Positions 1-7,938 of a stretch of DNA of 64,000 bases are shown piece after piece. The notes under the pieces were generated by a model. That model made no database searches, was not told where the DNA came from, and saw only the letters and a list, made by a program, of their open reading frames with translations. The translations under genes were made by a program, and so were the position numbers. The DNA lies in NCBI GenBank assembly GCA_050299335.1, contig JBNKVT010000053.1, positions 17,825-81,824 of the forward strand. The letters are read 5' to 3'. How positions within the stretch are numbered: position 1 is the first letter of the stretch; each line of letters starts with the position of its first letter. The stretch is from JBNKVT01 sp050299335 (lineage in GTDB: Bacteria > Pseudomonadota > Alphaproteobacteria > Rhodobacterales > Rhodobacteraceae).

Positions 1-181
1 GCCCCGACAGCCGCAGCGGCTCGGCCTTGCCGCCACCGGCGGCGGAGTAGTTGGGCGTTATCGAGCGGCTAAGCTGCTCGGGGTTGTACTGAAAGATCGC
101 CACCGACGAGATCGGGTTGAAGATGTCGATCCCGACAATGGCGCCCTTCTGGACCTGGGGAGAGCGGGTGAAATTGGTCAT
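1..181 (-). CDS. eCIS Afp7/CIS-tube-like protein (N-terminal fragment)
   Basis: Only the first 60 codons lie in the window; the gene continues past the left edge. The start ATG overlaps the stop of the upstream DUF4157 gene as ATGA, so translation is probably coupled. The N-terminus has a short 'KGAIVGID' segment followed by 'FQYNPEQLSRS', a pattern I associate with conserved tube- or LysM-like baseplate proteins of extracellular contractile injection systems (Afp7/Pvc7 type), which link the inner tube to the baseplate. Whether a LysM or peptidoglycan-binding domain follows cannot be seen. The family call is from pattern recognition; the operon context is strong. Confidence 0.6.
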   Translation of the reverse strand, partial: MTNFTRSPQVQKGAIVGIDIFNPISSVAIFQYNPEQLSRSITPNYSAAGGGKAEPLRLSG

Positions 182-3100
182 TTGTCGCTTCCTTGGATGA
201 AGATATTGGTCGCCGCTTTCTTGCCGGTATTCGGGCTCCATTTAAAATGAGACCCATCGGGGTAATCATTGCGGAAAGTGGCGGCGTCGGCGTTGGGGAT
301 ATAGACTTTCGCATGCTTGCCACCGCCCTTGGCGTCGACATATTCCAGCACCTTCAGCTTCACGGTCCGATTGCGGAAAACCACCTTCTTGGTGGAACCG
401 TTGCTGACCGTCTGATCCCCGAGATTGTAGGTTACCACAGCCGAAACCGGGTCCCTGTAGGACTTGCCCGGGGTTATGCCGGATACGATCACGGCGGTGC
501 CATCCGCCGGATCGCCGTCCTTGATGCCGCCTTCCGTCGTCGTGGTGACAGGCTCCTTGTTCGCAGTCCCGGAGCTGTTGTCCTGATCCGCCTCTCCGGC
601 ATCCCGAACCCCGCCTTCCGCCTGATCGGCCTCGCCCGCGATACCACCACCGCCTTCGCCACCTTCCCCGCCATCGTCCGATGCGGCGTCCTTGTCGCCG
701 GAGGTCCCGCCTCCGCCGTCGCCACCGCCATCGCCGTCACCCTGCTGCGCCGCCGTTCCGCCGTCTCCGCCCCCGTCTCCACCACCGTCCTGTGACTGAT
801 CTCCCCCGCCTAGCCCGTCGCCATCACTGTCGGCCCCGCATTCGAAATCGCTGGCCTTCGGCATCTCGACCGAACCGTCGAGTTCCTTGCACAGAAGTTC
901 GTCCAGGTCGAAATCCGGCAGCGGATCGGGGGTGGAGACCGTGATACCCTCCAGCAGCGGCCGAACATGATCGATGATCTTGCCCGCCACCATCTTCGGG
1001 ATCGCCTTGACGGTATCGAGCACCAGCAACTCGTCAGCGATGAACTTCCGCGCCCGGCAGCTTTCCAGCACATAGGCCGCCAGATGCTCGGTCGGCGACA
1101 GGCCGACCAGGCCAAGCAGGAAATCGACCCCGGCGACGATACAGGCGATGCCCACGGTCTCGACCCCGCCGGCGATACAGGCAATCAGCCGCCCGGCATT
1201 GATCGCGGCTTTGGCAATCGAGACCAGAAGCCTGGCGGTTTCAAGATAGCTGAGCACCGCCTCGTATTCGGTCTTCAGATCATTTACGATCTTCTCGGCC
1301 AGCGCATCGATCTGGGCCTCGATCTCGGCCGCCTGAGCCTCGATATCGGCCAGCACCTTGTCGACCTCACCGGCAATCGTCGCGTTCTTCACGTTCTCGA
1401 TGGCCTTGTTCATCAGGGCCTCGAAGCCCGACTGCACGCAACTGGCCAGCAGATGCCCGATTTCGGGCAGGATCATCGTGAAGAGCTGCATGATCATACG
1501 GCCGGCGACACGCATCATCGTCGCCCCGATACCACGCGACTTGGAGAAGGACTTCTTGCGGCCCTCCCAGAACGTGGTCAGCTTGTTGCGTATCCCCGAA
1601 TAGAGGTTGACCACCTTGACGAAAGCCCCACCAAACAGCCGCCGCATGCCGCCGATAAGCTTTCCGGAAGCGCCTTCCATCAGATAGCCGGTATTGACGG
1701 CCTTCTGGGAGGCGTCCAGTTTCTTCTCGTCGATCTTCGGCGGCGTTCGCCCGCCACCGGGATCGATGCCGCCCAGCATGTCGACGGTATTCCTGACCGC
1801 CGTATCGAACGCCAGCTTTTCGAGACTCTCCTTGCCCGTCCCGGTCTTGGGATCGGCAAATTTCCCGAAATCCGTGGTGAATTTCGTCTGGTCCTTCTTC
1901 CAGGTTGCGTAATTCTTGACGAACGGATCGGCCTTGACCGGCGGCTTGCGCTTCTTCAGCGGCTGAACCTTTGGCGGTGCGCTCTGGGCGGCCGGGCGAC
2001 GGCGCGCCTTGGGTTTCTTGCCGGATGGATCGGTCCTGACCTGCTCGAACAGCAGAACCGCCGCCCCGGTGCCCTCCTCGACCTTGTCCCTGTCCTTCTT
2101 CGTGGTCTGCTCGTCCGGCTGGACCGGCCAGAAATAGTACTCCCAGAGATAGGGCTTGTTAGGGTTCTGACGGTAAAAAAGCTTTCCTTTGTGCGAGTTG
2201 TCCGCCATCCGAGTGCCGATCTTTTCGCCATCATTGATCTGATAGGGCCAGAGCGTGATATTCGACCCCGCTTCCCTGACCTGGTCCTCACCGCTCAGGG
2301 CAGGCATCTCGGAGGCGGAGAAATTCCAGTCAGGCAGGCGCGCATTTGGCTGGCCGGTCCCAGGAGCAGGAGGCGTGCTCATGTCCAGAATATGATTTCC
2401 GCGGGTCTGAAGCGTATCGTAGTAGCGTTTTGCGAAATTGAACCCGCTTACATAGTTATCGACCTGTTTCTTGGCCACACTCGACTTGTCTCCGCCCCCC
2501 GCAAACTTCATGTCGCCGATCTCGTGGCTATCAGGCGCATCCGTGGCATCACGCTCGAACTGCTTGTTGGTCCAGTGCCAAAGGGGTTCAGCTTCACCGT
2601 CGTGATATGTGGTATTGGCGCTGGCAGCCGAAATAGCCTGACCGTTGCGATAATGGTGGCTCGTCAAGTCCGGATTGAGCGGCAGTCCGGTCGGCTGGTA
2701 GACGTTGCCCTGCGTGTTGCCCTGGCGGCTCTGGGTCATGTACCAGCGGCGGGGATTGGGAACGTTCGAAACTCGCAACGCCCCGAGGCCGATCATTTTC
2801 TGGTTCGGCGACAAAACGAGATCCGCCGTGCCGAAGTTTTTCAGACTATCGACAAATTTCTTTTCACGATTCGCATTCGGCACACGCACATGACCCATCA
2901 GCCTGTTGCGCCCCGTGGCATGCTGTACCGCCTTGTCGTGATGCGGCTTCATGCTCTTCCTGGTGTCACCCGGAGCGAAATAGATGCGGCCTCCCAGTTC
3001 CCGGCTTGCCCGCTGCACCTTCGGGCGACCCGGTGTCGCCTCGCGCTTTGTCGTGACCTCTCCCGGTGCCGTCTGCTGCAGCACATGGGCCAGTTCATGG

Positions 3101-3843
3101 GCCAGCGTAAAACTGGGGGCAGTGCCTTCGGACCGGCTGAGCCAGACATGGTTCTCATAGGTAAAGGCTCTCGCGGCAATCGAGCCGTTCAGCCGGTCCG
3201 CCTCGCCGCCCTCATGCACCCGAACCCCCGACAGGTCGCGCCCCATCCGGTCCTCGTAAAAGCTCCGCGTCGCATCGGGCAGCGCCCGCCCGCCCGAGGT
3301 CAGCTGCGAGGCACTTGCCCCGATCGTCTCGCCCCCAGCCCCCGGGGCTTCGCGGCGGCGCACCGCCCCGCCGCTCTCGTCGCGCTCCCTGGTCGACGCC
3401 GTTGCTGCGCGGCGCACAACAGGCCGCATCCGCACGTCATTGCCCTCGTCGCTGAGGGTCGAAATATCCGGCTTCCGCCGCAGCCGGTCCTCATGGTCGC
3501 CGCCACAAGACGCACAGGCCCGCTGCACCGCAGCCCCCGCCGGTCCTGCCTCCGCCGGCCCGCCAACGCCAGCACCGGGCATCGCCATGACATGGGCGGC
3601 AATCCGGTCGGCCTCGCGCTCGAACGGGTCGTTGACCGGCCCGACTTCGAGCCTGGGGCGGACCGGCATTTCGTCCTCTGCGGCACAAGAAGCACATTTA
3701 CGCCGAAGCGCCGGGACCTCGGACAGCGAGGACATCCCGGACCCGGCCCTGTCGGCAAACCCCTCTCCCGCGGACGAAGATTGCCGCGCCGGGGCGGCGG
3801 CGGTCTGGGTCGGTGGTGCGACGGCATGGGCGACGGCGCTCAC
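178..3843 (-). CDS. DUF4157-domain eCIS cargo/toxin candidate, 1221 aa
   Basis: The start is GTG, overlapping the preceding stop as GTGA. Two CxxC knuckles (C50/C53 and C110/C113) flank a 'FEREADRIA' helix. The DUF4157 core spans about residues 185-260 and holds an HELAH zinc-metalloprotease-like motif (H249, E250, H253). Residues about 270-860 match nothing I recognise. A hydrophobic, Ala/Gly-rich stretch (about 867-914) follows coiled-coil-like helices and could be a membrane-insertion hairpin. An acidic Gly/Asp/Ser linker (about 1003-1096, containing DxDGDG) leads to a basic beta-rich C-terminal domain of about 125 residues. DUF4157 is enriched beside eCIS loci and found on candidate payloads; the toxic activity here is unknown. 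Confidence 0.85.
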   Translation of the reverse strand: MSAVAHAVAPPTQTAAAPARQSSSAGEGFADRAGSGMSSLSEVPALRRKCASCAAEDEMPVRPRLEVGPVNDPFEREADRIAAHVMAMPGAGVGGPAEAGPAGAAVQRACASCGGDHEDRLRRKPDISTLSDEGNDVRMRPVVRRAATASTRERDESGGAVRRREAPGAGGETIGASASQLTSGGRALPDATRSFYEDRMGRDLSGVRVHEGGEADRLNGSIAARAFTYENHVWLSRSEGTAPSFTLAHELAHVLQQTAPGEVTTKREATPGRPKVQRASRELGGRIYFAPGDTRKSMKPHHDKAVQHATGRNRLMGHVRVPNANREKKFVDSLKNFGTADLVLSPNQKMIGLGALRVSNVPNPRRWYMTQSRQGNTQGNVYQPTGLPLNPDLTSHHYRNGQAISAASANTTYHDGEAEPLWHWTNKQFERDATDAPDSHEIGDMKFAGGGDKSSVAKKQVDNYVSGFNFAKRYYDTLQTRGNHILDMSTPPAPGTGQPNARLPDWNFSASEMPALSGEDQVREAGSNITLWPYQINDGEKIGTRMADNSHKGKLFYRQNPNKPYLWEYYFWPVQPDEQTTKKDRDKVEEGTGAAVLLFEQVRTDPSGKKPKARRRPAAQSAPPKVQPLKKRKPPVKADPFVKNYATWKKDQTKFTTDFGKFADPKTGTGKESLEKLAFDTAVRNTVDMLGGIDPGGGRTPPKIDEKKLDASQKAVNTGYLMEGASGKLIGGMRRLFGGAFVKVVNLYSGIRNKLTTFWEGRKKSFSKSRGIGATMMRVAGRMIMQLFTMILPEIGHLLASCVQSGFEALMNKAIENVKNATIAGEVDKVLADIEAQAAEIEAQIDALAEKIVNDLKTEYEAVLSYLETARLLVSIAKAAINAGRLIACIAGGVETVGIACIVAGVDFLLGLVGLSPTEHLAAYVLESCRARKFIADELLVLDTVKAIPKMVAGKIIDHVRPLLEGITVSTPDPLPDFDLDELLCKELDGSVEMPKASDFECGADSDGDGLGGGDQSQDGGGDGGGDGGTAAQQGDGDGGGDGGGGTSGDKDAASDDGGEGGEGGGGIAGEADQAEGGVRDAGEADQDNSSGTANKEPVTTTTEGGIKDGDPADGTAVIVSGITPGKSYRDPVSAVVTYNLGDQTVSNGSTKKVVFRNRTVKLKVLEYVDAKGGGKHAKVYIPNADAATFRNDYPDGSHFKWSPNTGKKAATNIFIQGSDK

Positions 3844-5798
3844 AATCCCCAGCTCCTCGGGTCCATGAACTCGGTGATCCCGCGCGATACCGCCCGCTTG
3901 GCGCGGTCGATCATCTCCTGGTTTTCCTGTTCGGCCATTTCTTCACCGAACTTCTCGCCGCGATTGTCGGCGACGATATCGGGAATGCTGTAGCCCTCGG
4001 GGTCCATGCCCAGCCACTGCTCGGCCTCGTCGAACAGTTCCTTGCCGTAGGTGAAGGCCTCGGGTGCGAGGATGCCGTAGCTCTTGTATTGGAGATACGC
4101 TGTGAAGACAAAATGCCGGAACTTGTCCCAGCCGTTGGTTGAATCGGTGCCGACCACCTTTTCGTAATGCTTCCGGAGCGCACTGCCCTTGTTGCCCCAC
4201 TGGACGTCATCCAGCTCGGAAAAGGCATCGCCATAGTCCCGCCCGTTGCGGCGCAGTTCCTTGTTGAAAAGGTAGCGGGCAAGGATCTCGTAGTAATTCG
4301 ACGGAAACTTGCCGGTACCGTAGAGCTTCTTGTCGCTGTTGATCTTCGCAATTCCCTTGCGGATCAGGTAGGGCAGCTTTTTCTTCTTCTTTTTCTTCTT
4401 CGGATCGCGCCGCACCACCGGCCCCAGCGGCTGGCGCTGGATCAGCGCCTCCGAGGCCGAGATCGCGTTCATCCGCATGTGCAGCGGCACCCGCCGGACG
4501 GTCTTCTTCTTTGGCGGCGTGGTCTTCTTCTTGGGCCTGGCCTTGTATTTCACATGCACCGGTATCTGCGCGGTGTTCTTGACGATAAGATCGTGGATCT
4601 TCTTGTTGTCCGAGGTGTTCCAGATGCCGATGCACCCGGCCGTGCCGTTATGGTTGGCATCCTGGTGCAGATAGAAACCGCCGGTGCGCTTGGTGCTCCA
4701 CTTGCGCGAAATCGAGGTGCCGAGGGTTTCGTGCAGCCGGGTGCGGTACTTGCCCCAAGCGGTTGTGTTGAACTTTCCGGGCGGGTTGGATTCAACCTCC
4801 GCCGGGTTGAGGTAATACTCTCCTTCCGGGATCGGCCCCTTGTCGGGAACGTCCTGGTATTTCGGGTCGGTATAGTCCACCCCGCCGGTTTTCTTCGACG
4901 GCATCAGTCCCGATATCGCCTTGTAACTGGCCGAGACCGCGCCCGAGACCTTCGCCTCGGCGCCGTCGAAATCGATCCTTGTGATGTCGCCGCTGCCACG
5001 GTCCCACCAGCCCTCGGCGGCCTTTCCGGCGGCATCGGCGGCCTTTCCGGCCTTGTCGATAGCCTTGTCGGCCAGGTCTGCACCCTGTTTGAGCTTGCGC
5101 TTGCCAAAGCGTTCTGCCCGGTCCCAGAGCTTGCGCGGATCGGGTAAATCGTAGCGCTGGACGCGCTTGGCCCGCACCCCGCCATCCTGTTGCAGCGTGT
5201 GGGTCAGTTCATGAGCCATCAACCAGCGGCCCTCGGCGCTTTCGGGGCGGTAAGCACCTGAATTGAATGCGATATCCTTGCCGACCGTATAAGCCCGAGC
5301 GTCGATGGACGCTGCCGCATAGGCCGCGTTCGAGCCCTCATGGATGCGAACATCCGAGAAATCCTGCCCGAAGCGCGGCTCGAAATAGCCGCGTTCGGTC
5401 GCACTCATCGGACGCCCGCCCGACTGGACGGCCTGCGCCGCCATCTCGGCACCGCCGCCGCTTGCTGCCGCCGCGCCGGCGGTGCGGCTGGTCTGCACGC
5501 CGGCCTGCGATATGGGTGTGACCTGCCCCGGAGCCTCGCCATCGCCGGTCACCTGGTCGGCAACCCGGTCCGCTTCGGCTTCCAGCGGGTCGTCGATAGC
5601 CCCCAGTTCGGCTTTCGGCTGGACCGGCATCTCGTCTCCGGCACCGCAGGCCGCGCAGCGCTGGACCGCCGGAACCCCAGCCAGAGACCCGCTCAAGGTT
5701 GCCGCATCGCCGCTGCGAACTTCGCCTGCAGCCTCGACCGGCTTTGCCGTCGGCATTAGGGTGGTTTTCGAGATTTCGCTATGCCCCGACCGCCCCAT
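3840..5798 (-). CDS. DUF4157 eCIS cargo with Tlde1-like L,D-transpeptidase domain, 652 aa
   Basis: The ATG at 5798 is chosen because longer in-frame starts would run through the 85-aa gene just upstream. Residues 48-51 form a CAAC knuckle; the DUF4157 core (about 130-205) contains HELTH (H196, E197, H200). An Ala/Lys helical spacer (about 220-265) leads to a domain at about 305-420 with 'GPIPEGEYYL' (321-330), H378 and 'GTAGCIGI' (C389). This is the pattern of Tlde1/DUF2778 L,D-transpeptidase-like effectors, which cut or edit peptidoglycan crosslinks. Lysine-rich linkers (about 421-432 and 467-474) precede a C-terminal helical domain with 'DKFRH' (558-562) and 'DNRGEKFG'. This suggests a modular injected effector; the peptidoglycan target is inferred from the motif. 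Confidence 0.85.
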   Translation of the reverse strand: MGRSGHSEISKTTLMPTAKPVEAAGEVRSGDAATLSGSLAGVPAVQRCAACGAGDEMPVQPKAELGAIDDPLEAEADRVADQVTGDGEAPGQVTPISQAGVQTSRTAGAAAASGGGAEMAAQAVQSGGRPMSATERGYFEPRFGQDFSDVRIHEGSNAAYAAASIDARAYTVGKDIAFNSGAYRPESAEGRWLMAHELTHTLQQDGGVRAKRVQRYDLPDPRKLWDRAERFGKRKLKQGADLADKAIDKAGKAADAAGKAAEGWWDRGSGDITRIDFDGAEAKVSGAVSASYKAISGLMPSKKTGGVDYTDPKYQDVPDKGPIPEGEYYLNPAEVESNPPGKFNTTAWGKYRTRLHETLGTSISRKWSTKRTGGFYLHQDANHNGTAGCIGIWNTSDNKKIHDLIVKNTAQIPVHVKYKARPKKKTTPPKKKTVRRVPLHMRMNAISASEALIQRQPLGPVVRRDPKKKKKKKKLPYLIRKGIAKINSDKKLYGTGKFPSNYYEILARYLFNKELRRNGRDYGDAFSELDDVQWGNKGSALRKHYEKVVGTDSTNGWDKFRHFVFTAYLQYKSYGILAPEAFTYGKELFDEAEQWLGMDPEGYSIPDIVADNRGEKFGEEMAEQENQEMIDRAKRAVSRGITEFMDPRSWGL

Positions 5799-5800
5799 CT

Positions 5801-6058
5801 TTACCCCTTCCCGCCCGCAAGCACCGCCGCGATCCCCCGCCCAATGGCGGCTCCCTTCTGCGCCGGGCCGGTCTCGGCCGACGTGAGGTTCAGCGACAGC
5901 CGTGGCTGCGAGGCCGCCTCCGTCGCACCCCTCCCGCCCCTGAGACCATCCGCCAGCGTCAGGCGCAACGCGTCGGCAACCGCCGCCGCGTCTGCCGGCG
6001 TTGCTCCAGGGATTTTCAACGCTCCAATCCGCAGCCGTATCTTTGCAGGCCCGCTCAT
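5801..6058 (-). CDS. small conserved eCIS protein, 85 aa
   Basis: The ATG at 6058 overlaps the stop of the AAA+ ATPase gene as ATGA, which fixes the start; the stop lies 2 nt before the next gene's ATG. The protein begins with a beta-like 'IRLRIGAL' strand, then a predicted amphipathic helix rich in Ala, Asp and Leu (about residues 18-38), then a Ser/Thr/Gly tail. Short proteins of this layout often sit between the ATPase and cargo genes of eCIS loci, but I know no assigned function. Being translationally locked between ATPase and cargo, it could be a cargo chaperone or adaptor; that is inference. Confidence 0.65.
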   Translation of the reverse strand: MSGPAKIRLRIGALKIPGATPADAAAVADALRLTLADGLRGGRGATEAASQPRLSLNLTSAETGPAQKGAAIGRGIAAVLAGGKG

Positions 6059-7938
6059 TGCTGCCACCCGGCCGCCTCGGCATCGGTCATCGACCGGCCG
6101 ACCTTGGCGTATTCCTGCCTTGCCGCCTGCATCAGCGTGTCCATCGTCACCGAAGCGCCCTCGTCGGCAGCCAGGAAACTTGCCCCCAGAGCGATATTCC
6201 GGATCGACCCGCCCGAGACGTTGAGCTGCGCCAGACGCGTAAAATCGAGCGCCTCGGTCGGCGTCGCCTTGGGGAAAATCCGCTGCCAGATCGCCAGACG
6301 CTCAGGCACCGAAGGAAAGCGGAAATCGACACAGAAGCGGATGCGGCGCAGGAACGCCTCGTCGATATTGTCGCGCAGGTTGGTGGTCAGGATTGACAGG
6401 CCCCGGTAAGCCTCCAGCCGCTGCAACAGGTAGGACACCTCGATATTGGCGTGCCGGTCATGGCTGTCGCGCACCTCCGAGCGTTTGCCGAACAGCGCGT
6501 CCGCCTCGTCAAACTGCAGGATCACCCCGCCTCCCTCGGCGGCATCAAAGACCCGGCGAAGGTTCTTTTCCGTCTCGCCGACCCACTTCGAGACAATGGC
6601 CGAGAGGTCCACCCGGTAGACATCCAGATTAAGCGCATTGCCGATCACCTCGCCCGCCATCGACTTGCCCGACCCCGACGGCCCCGAGAACAGCGCCGAC
6701 ACCCCCAGCCCCTTGTTCTGCAGCTTCGGCGCAAAGCCCCAGTCCTCATAGACCCGCGCCCGGTTCCTGACCTGCGCGGTGATCGACCGCAGAATGTCCT
6801 TCTGCTTGTCCGGCAACACCAGATCGTCCCAGCCCGCAGGACTGTCGATCCGCTGCGCCAGATCGTCCATCCGGGGACGCGCGGCCACCCGGCAGGCCTC
6901 CCAGGCCGCCTCGGCCAGAGCGGCATCCTCGCCCTCGCCACCGGCCTCAGGGATCGAGCCCAGCTCGGCAGCGATGCTTTCGGCCTGTTCCGGGCCGATC
7001 TGGAAGGTCCCGGCAAGCCTCGGCAGGGTGCCGTTCAGCCGCGCCCCCATCTCGCCCAGAGCCGCCTCCCAGACAGGCTGCTGTTCGGCGGCGGTCATGG
7101 CGGGCAGTTCCAGCCTTGTCGCCGGTCGCTGACCAACACGGATAGCCTCGGGCGACAGGATCGCGAGCGGGCCTGGATAGGTCTCGGCAAAGAGCTGCAC
7201 CAGTTTGTCCTCGGCTCCAGGCTCATGGACGAGCGCCAGACGACAACCGGCAAGGGTCAGATCGCGGGCGATGTCGCGGGCCAGCGAGGTCAGCTCGGCA
7301 GGATACGCGGGCAGAAGCTGCGAATTCAGCGCATAAGCCCCCTGCCCGAACTCGTCGGCAGCCGAGGCGAATGCCGCCAGCTTGCCTTCGGTATCCGGCC
7401 CGACCAGATGCAGCACCGGCCTGCCGGGCAGCGAGAATCGCCCCCCGATCCGCGTTGCCAGTTGCTGCCGGTTCGCGGTCAGCCGCTGACCCGGACGCAC
7501 CGGCCGCAGCATCCCCGCCACGGCCTCGCTCAGCCCCCCGGCCCCCACCAGCCGCATCAGCGCCGGTTCGCTCAGCATCACCCGGCGCTGCACAAAGCCT
7601 CCCTGCCCCTCGATCGTGACCAGCCCGCCCCGGCGCAGGGGCGCATCCGCCGAAAGAGCGTGCCAATGGGCACCCGGCAGGAGTGAAAGCGCCATCGCGA
7701 CGGTGGGCGCGGTAAGATCGGGATTGTCGGCAAAGGCCGTCAGATAGGTGCGGGCTTCGGCTTCCAGATTCACGAAAGCGCATAAAAGCAGGAGGTTACG
7801 GCCAAATTCGTCCAGACCGAAAAGCGCGGCAATCTCGTCGGCGGCGGTGACCGGCGGATCGGCCTCCTCGCCTTCCAGCCAGGCGCGGACGGCGTCGAAA
7901 GCCTCGGGCAGCGGGGCAAGTCTGAGTGTCTTGTTCAT
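6055..7938 (-). CDS. eCIS-associated AAA+ ATPase, 627 aa
   Basis: The C-terminal AAA+ module has Walker A 'GPSGSGKS' (419-426), Walker B 'VILQFDEAD' (472-480), a sensor-1-like 'TTN' (518-520) and an 'RRIRF' arginine-finger region (about 531-535). The first 350 residues form a helical regulatory domain without recognisable motifs. One such ATPase (Afp15/Pvc15 type) is a hallmark of eCIS operons and absent from ordinary phage tails and R-pyocins; it is thought to help particle assembly or cargo loading. Start ATG 7938 overlaps the DUF4255 stop (ATGA), and its own stop overlaps the 85-aa gene. All nucleotide-binding residues look intact. Confidence 0.93.
   Translation of the reverse strand: MNKTLRLAPLPEAFDAVRAWLEGEEADPPVTAADEIAALFGLDEFGRNLLLLCAFVNLEAEARTYLTAFADNPDLTAPTVAMALSLLPGAHWHALSADAPLRRGGLVTIEGQGGFVQRRVMLSEPALMRLVGAGGLSEAVAGMLRPVRPGQRLTANRQQLATRIGGRFSLPGRPVLHLVGPDTEGKLAAFASAADEFGQGAYALNSQLLPAYPAELTSLARDIARDLTLAGCRLALVHEPGAEDKLVQLFAETYPGPLAILSPEAIRVGQRPATRLELPAMTAAEQQPVWEAALGEMGARLNGTLPRLAGTFQIGPEQAESIAAELGSIPEAGGEGEDAALAEAAWEACRVAARPRMDDLAQRIDSPAGWDDLVLPDKQKDILRSITAQVRNRARVYEDWGFAPKLQNKGLGVSALFSGPSGSGKSMAGEVIGNALNLDVYRVDLSAIVSKWVGETEKNLRRVFDAAEGGGVILQFDEADALFGKRSEVRDSHDRHANIEVSYLLQRLEAYRGLSILTTNLRDNIDEAFLRRIRFCVDFRFPSVPERLAIWQRIFPKATPTEALDFTRLAQLNVSGGSIRNIALGASFLAADEGASVTMDTLMQAARQEYAKVGRSMTDAEAAGWQQ

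Noticed and set aside
967..3993. Long plus-strand open frame of about 1000 codons opposite the DUF4157 gene
   Set aside because: Composition is His/Arg/Pro/Gln-rich as expected of an antisense frame in GC-rich DNA; the minus-strand product has recognised domains and coupled starts.
4380..4402. Poly-lysine codon run as a programmed frameshift site
   Set aside because: The run encodes a lysine-rich linker in a single open frame that continues through a coherent C-terminal domain; no alternative product in a shifted frame is evident.
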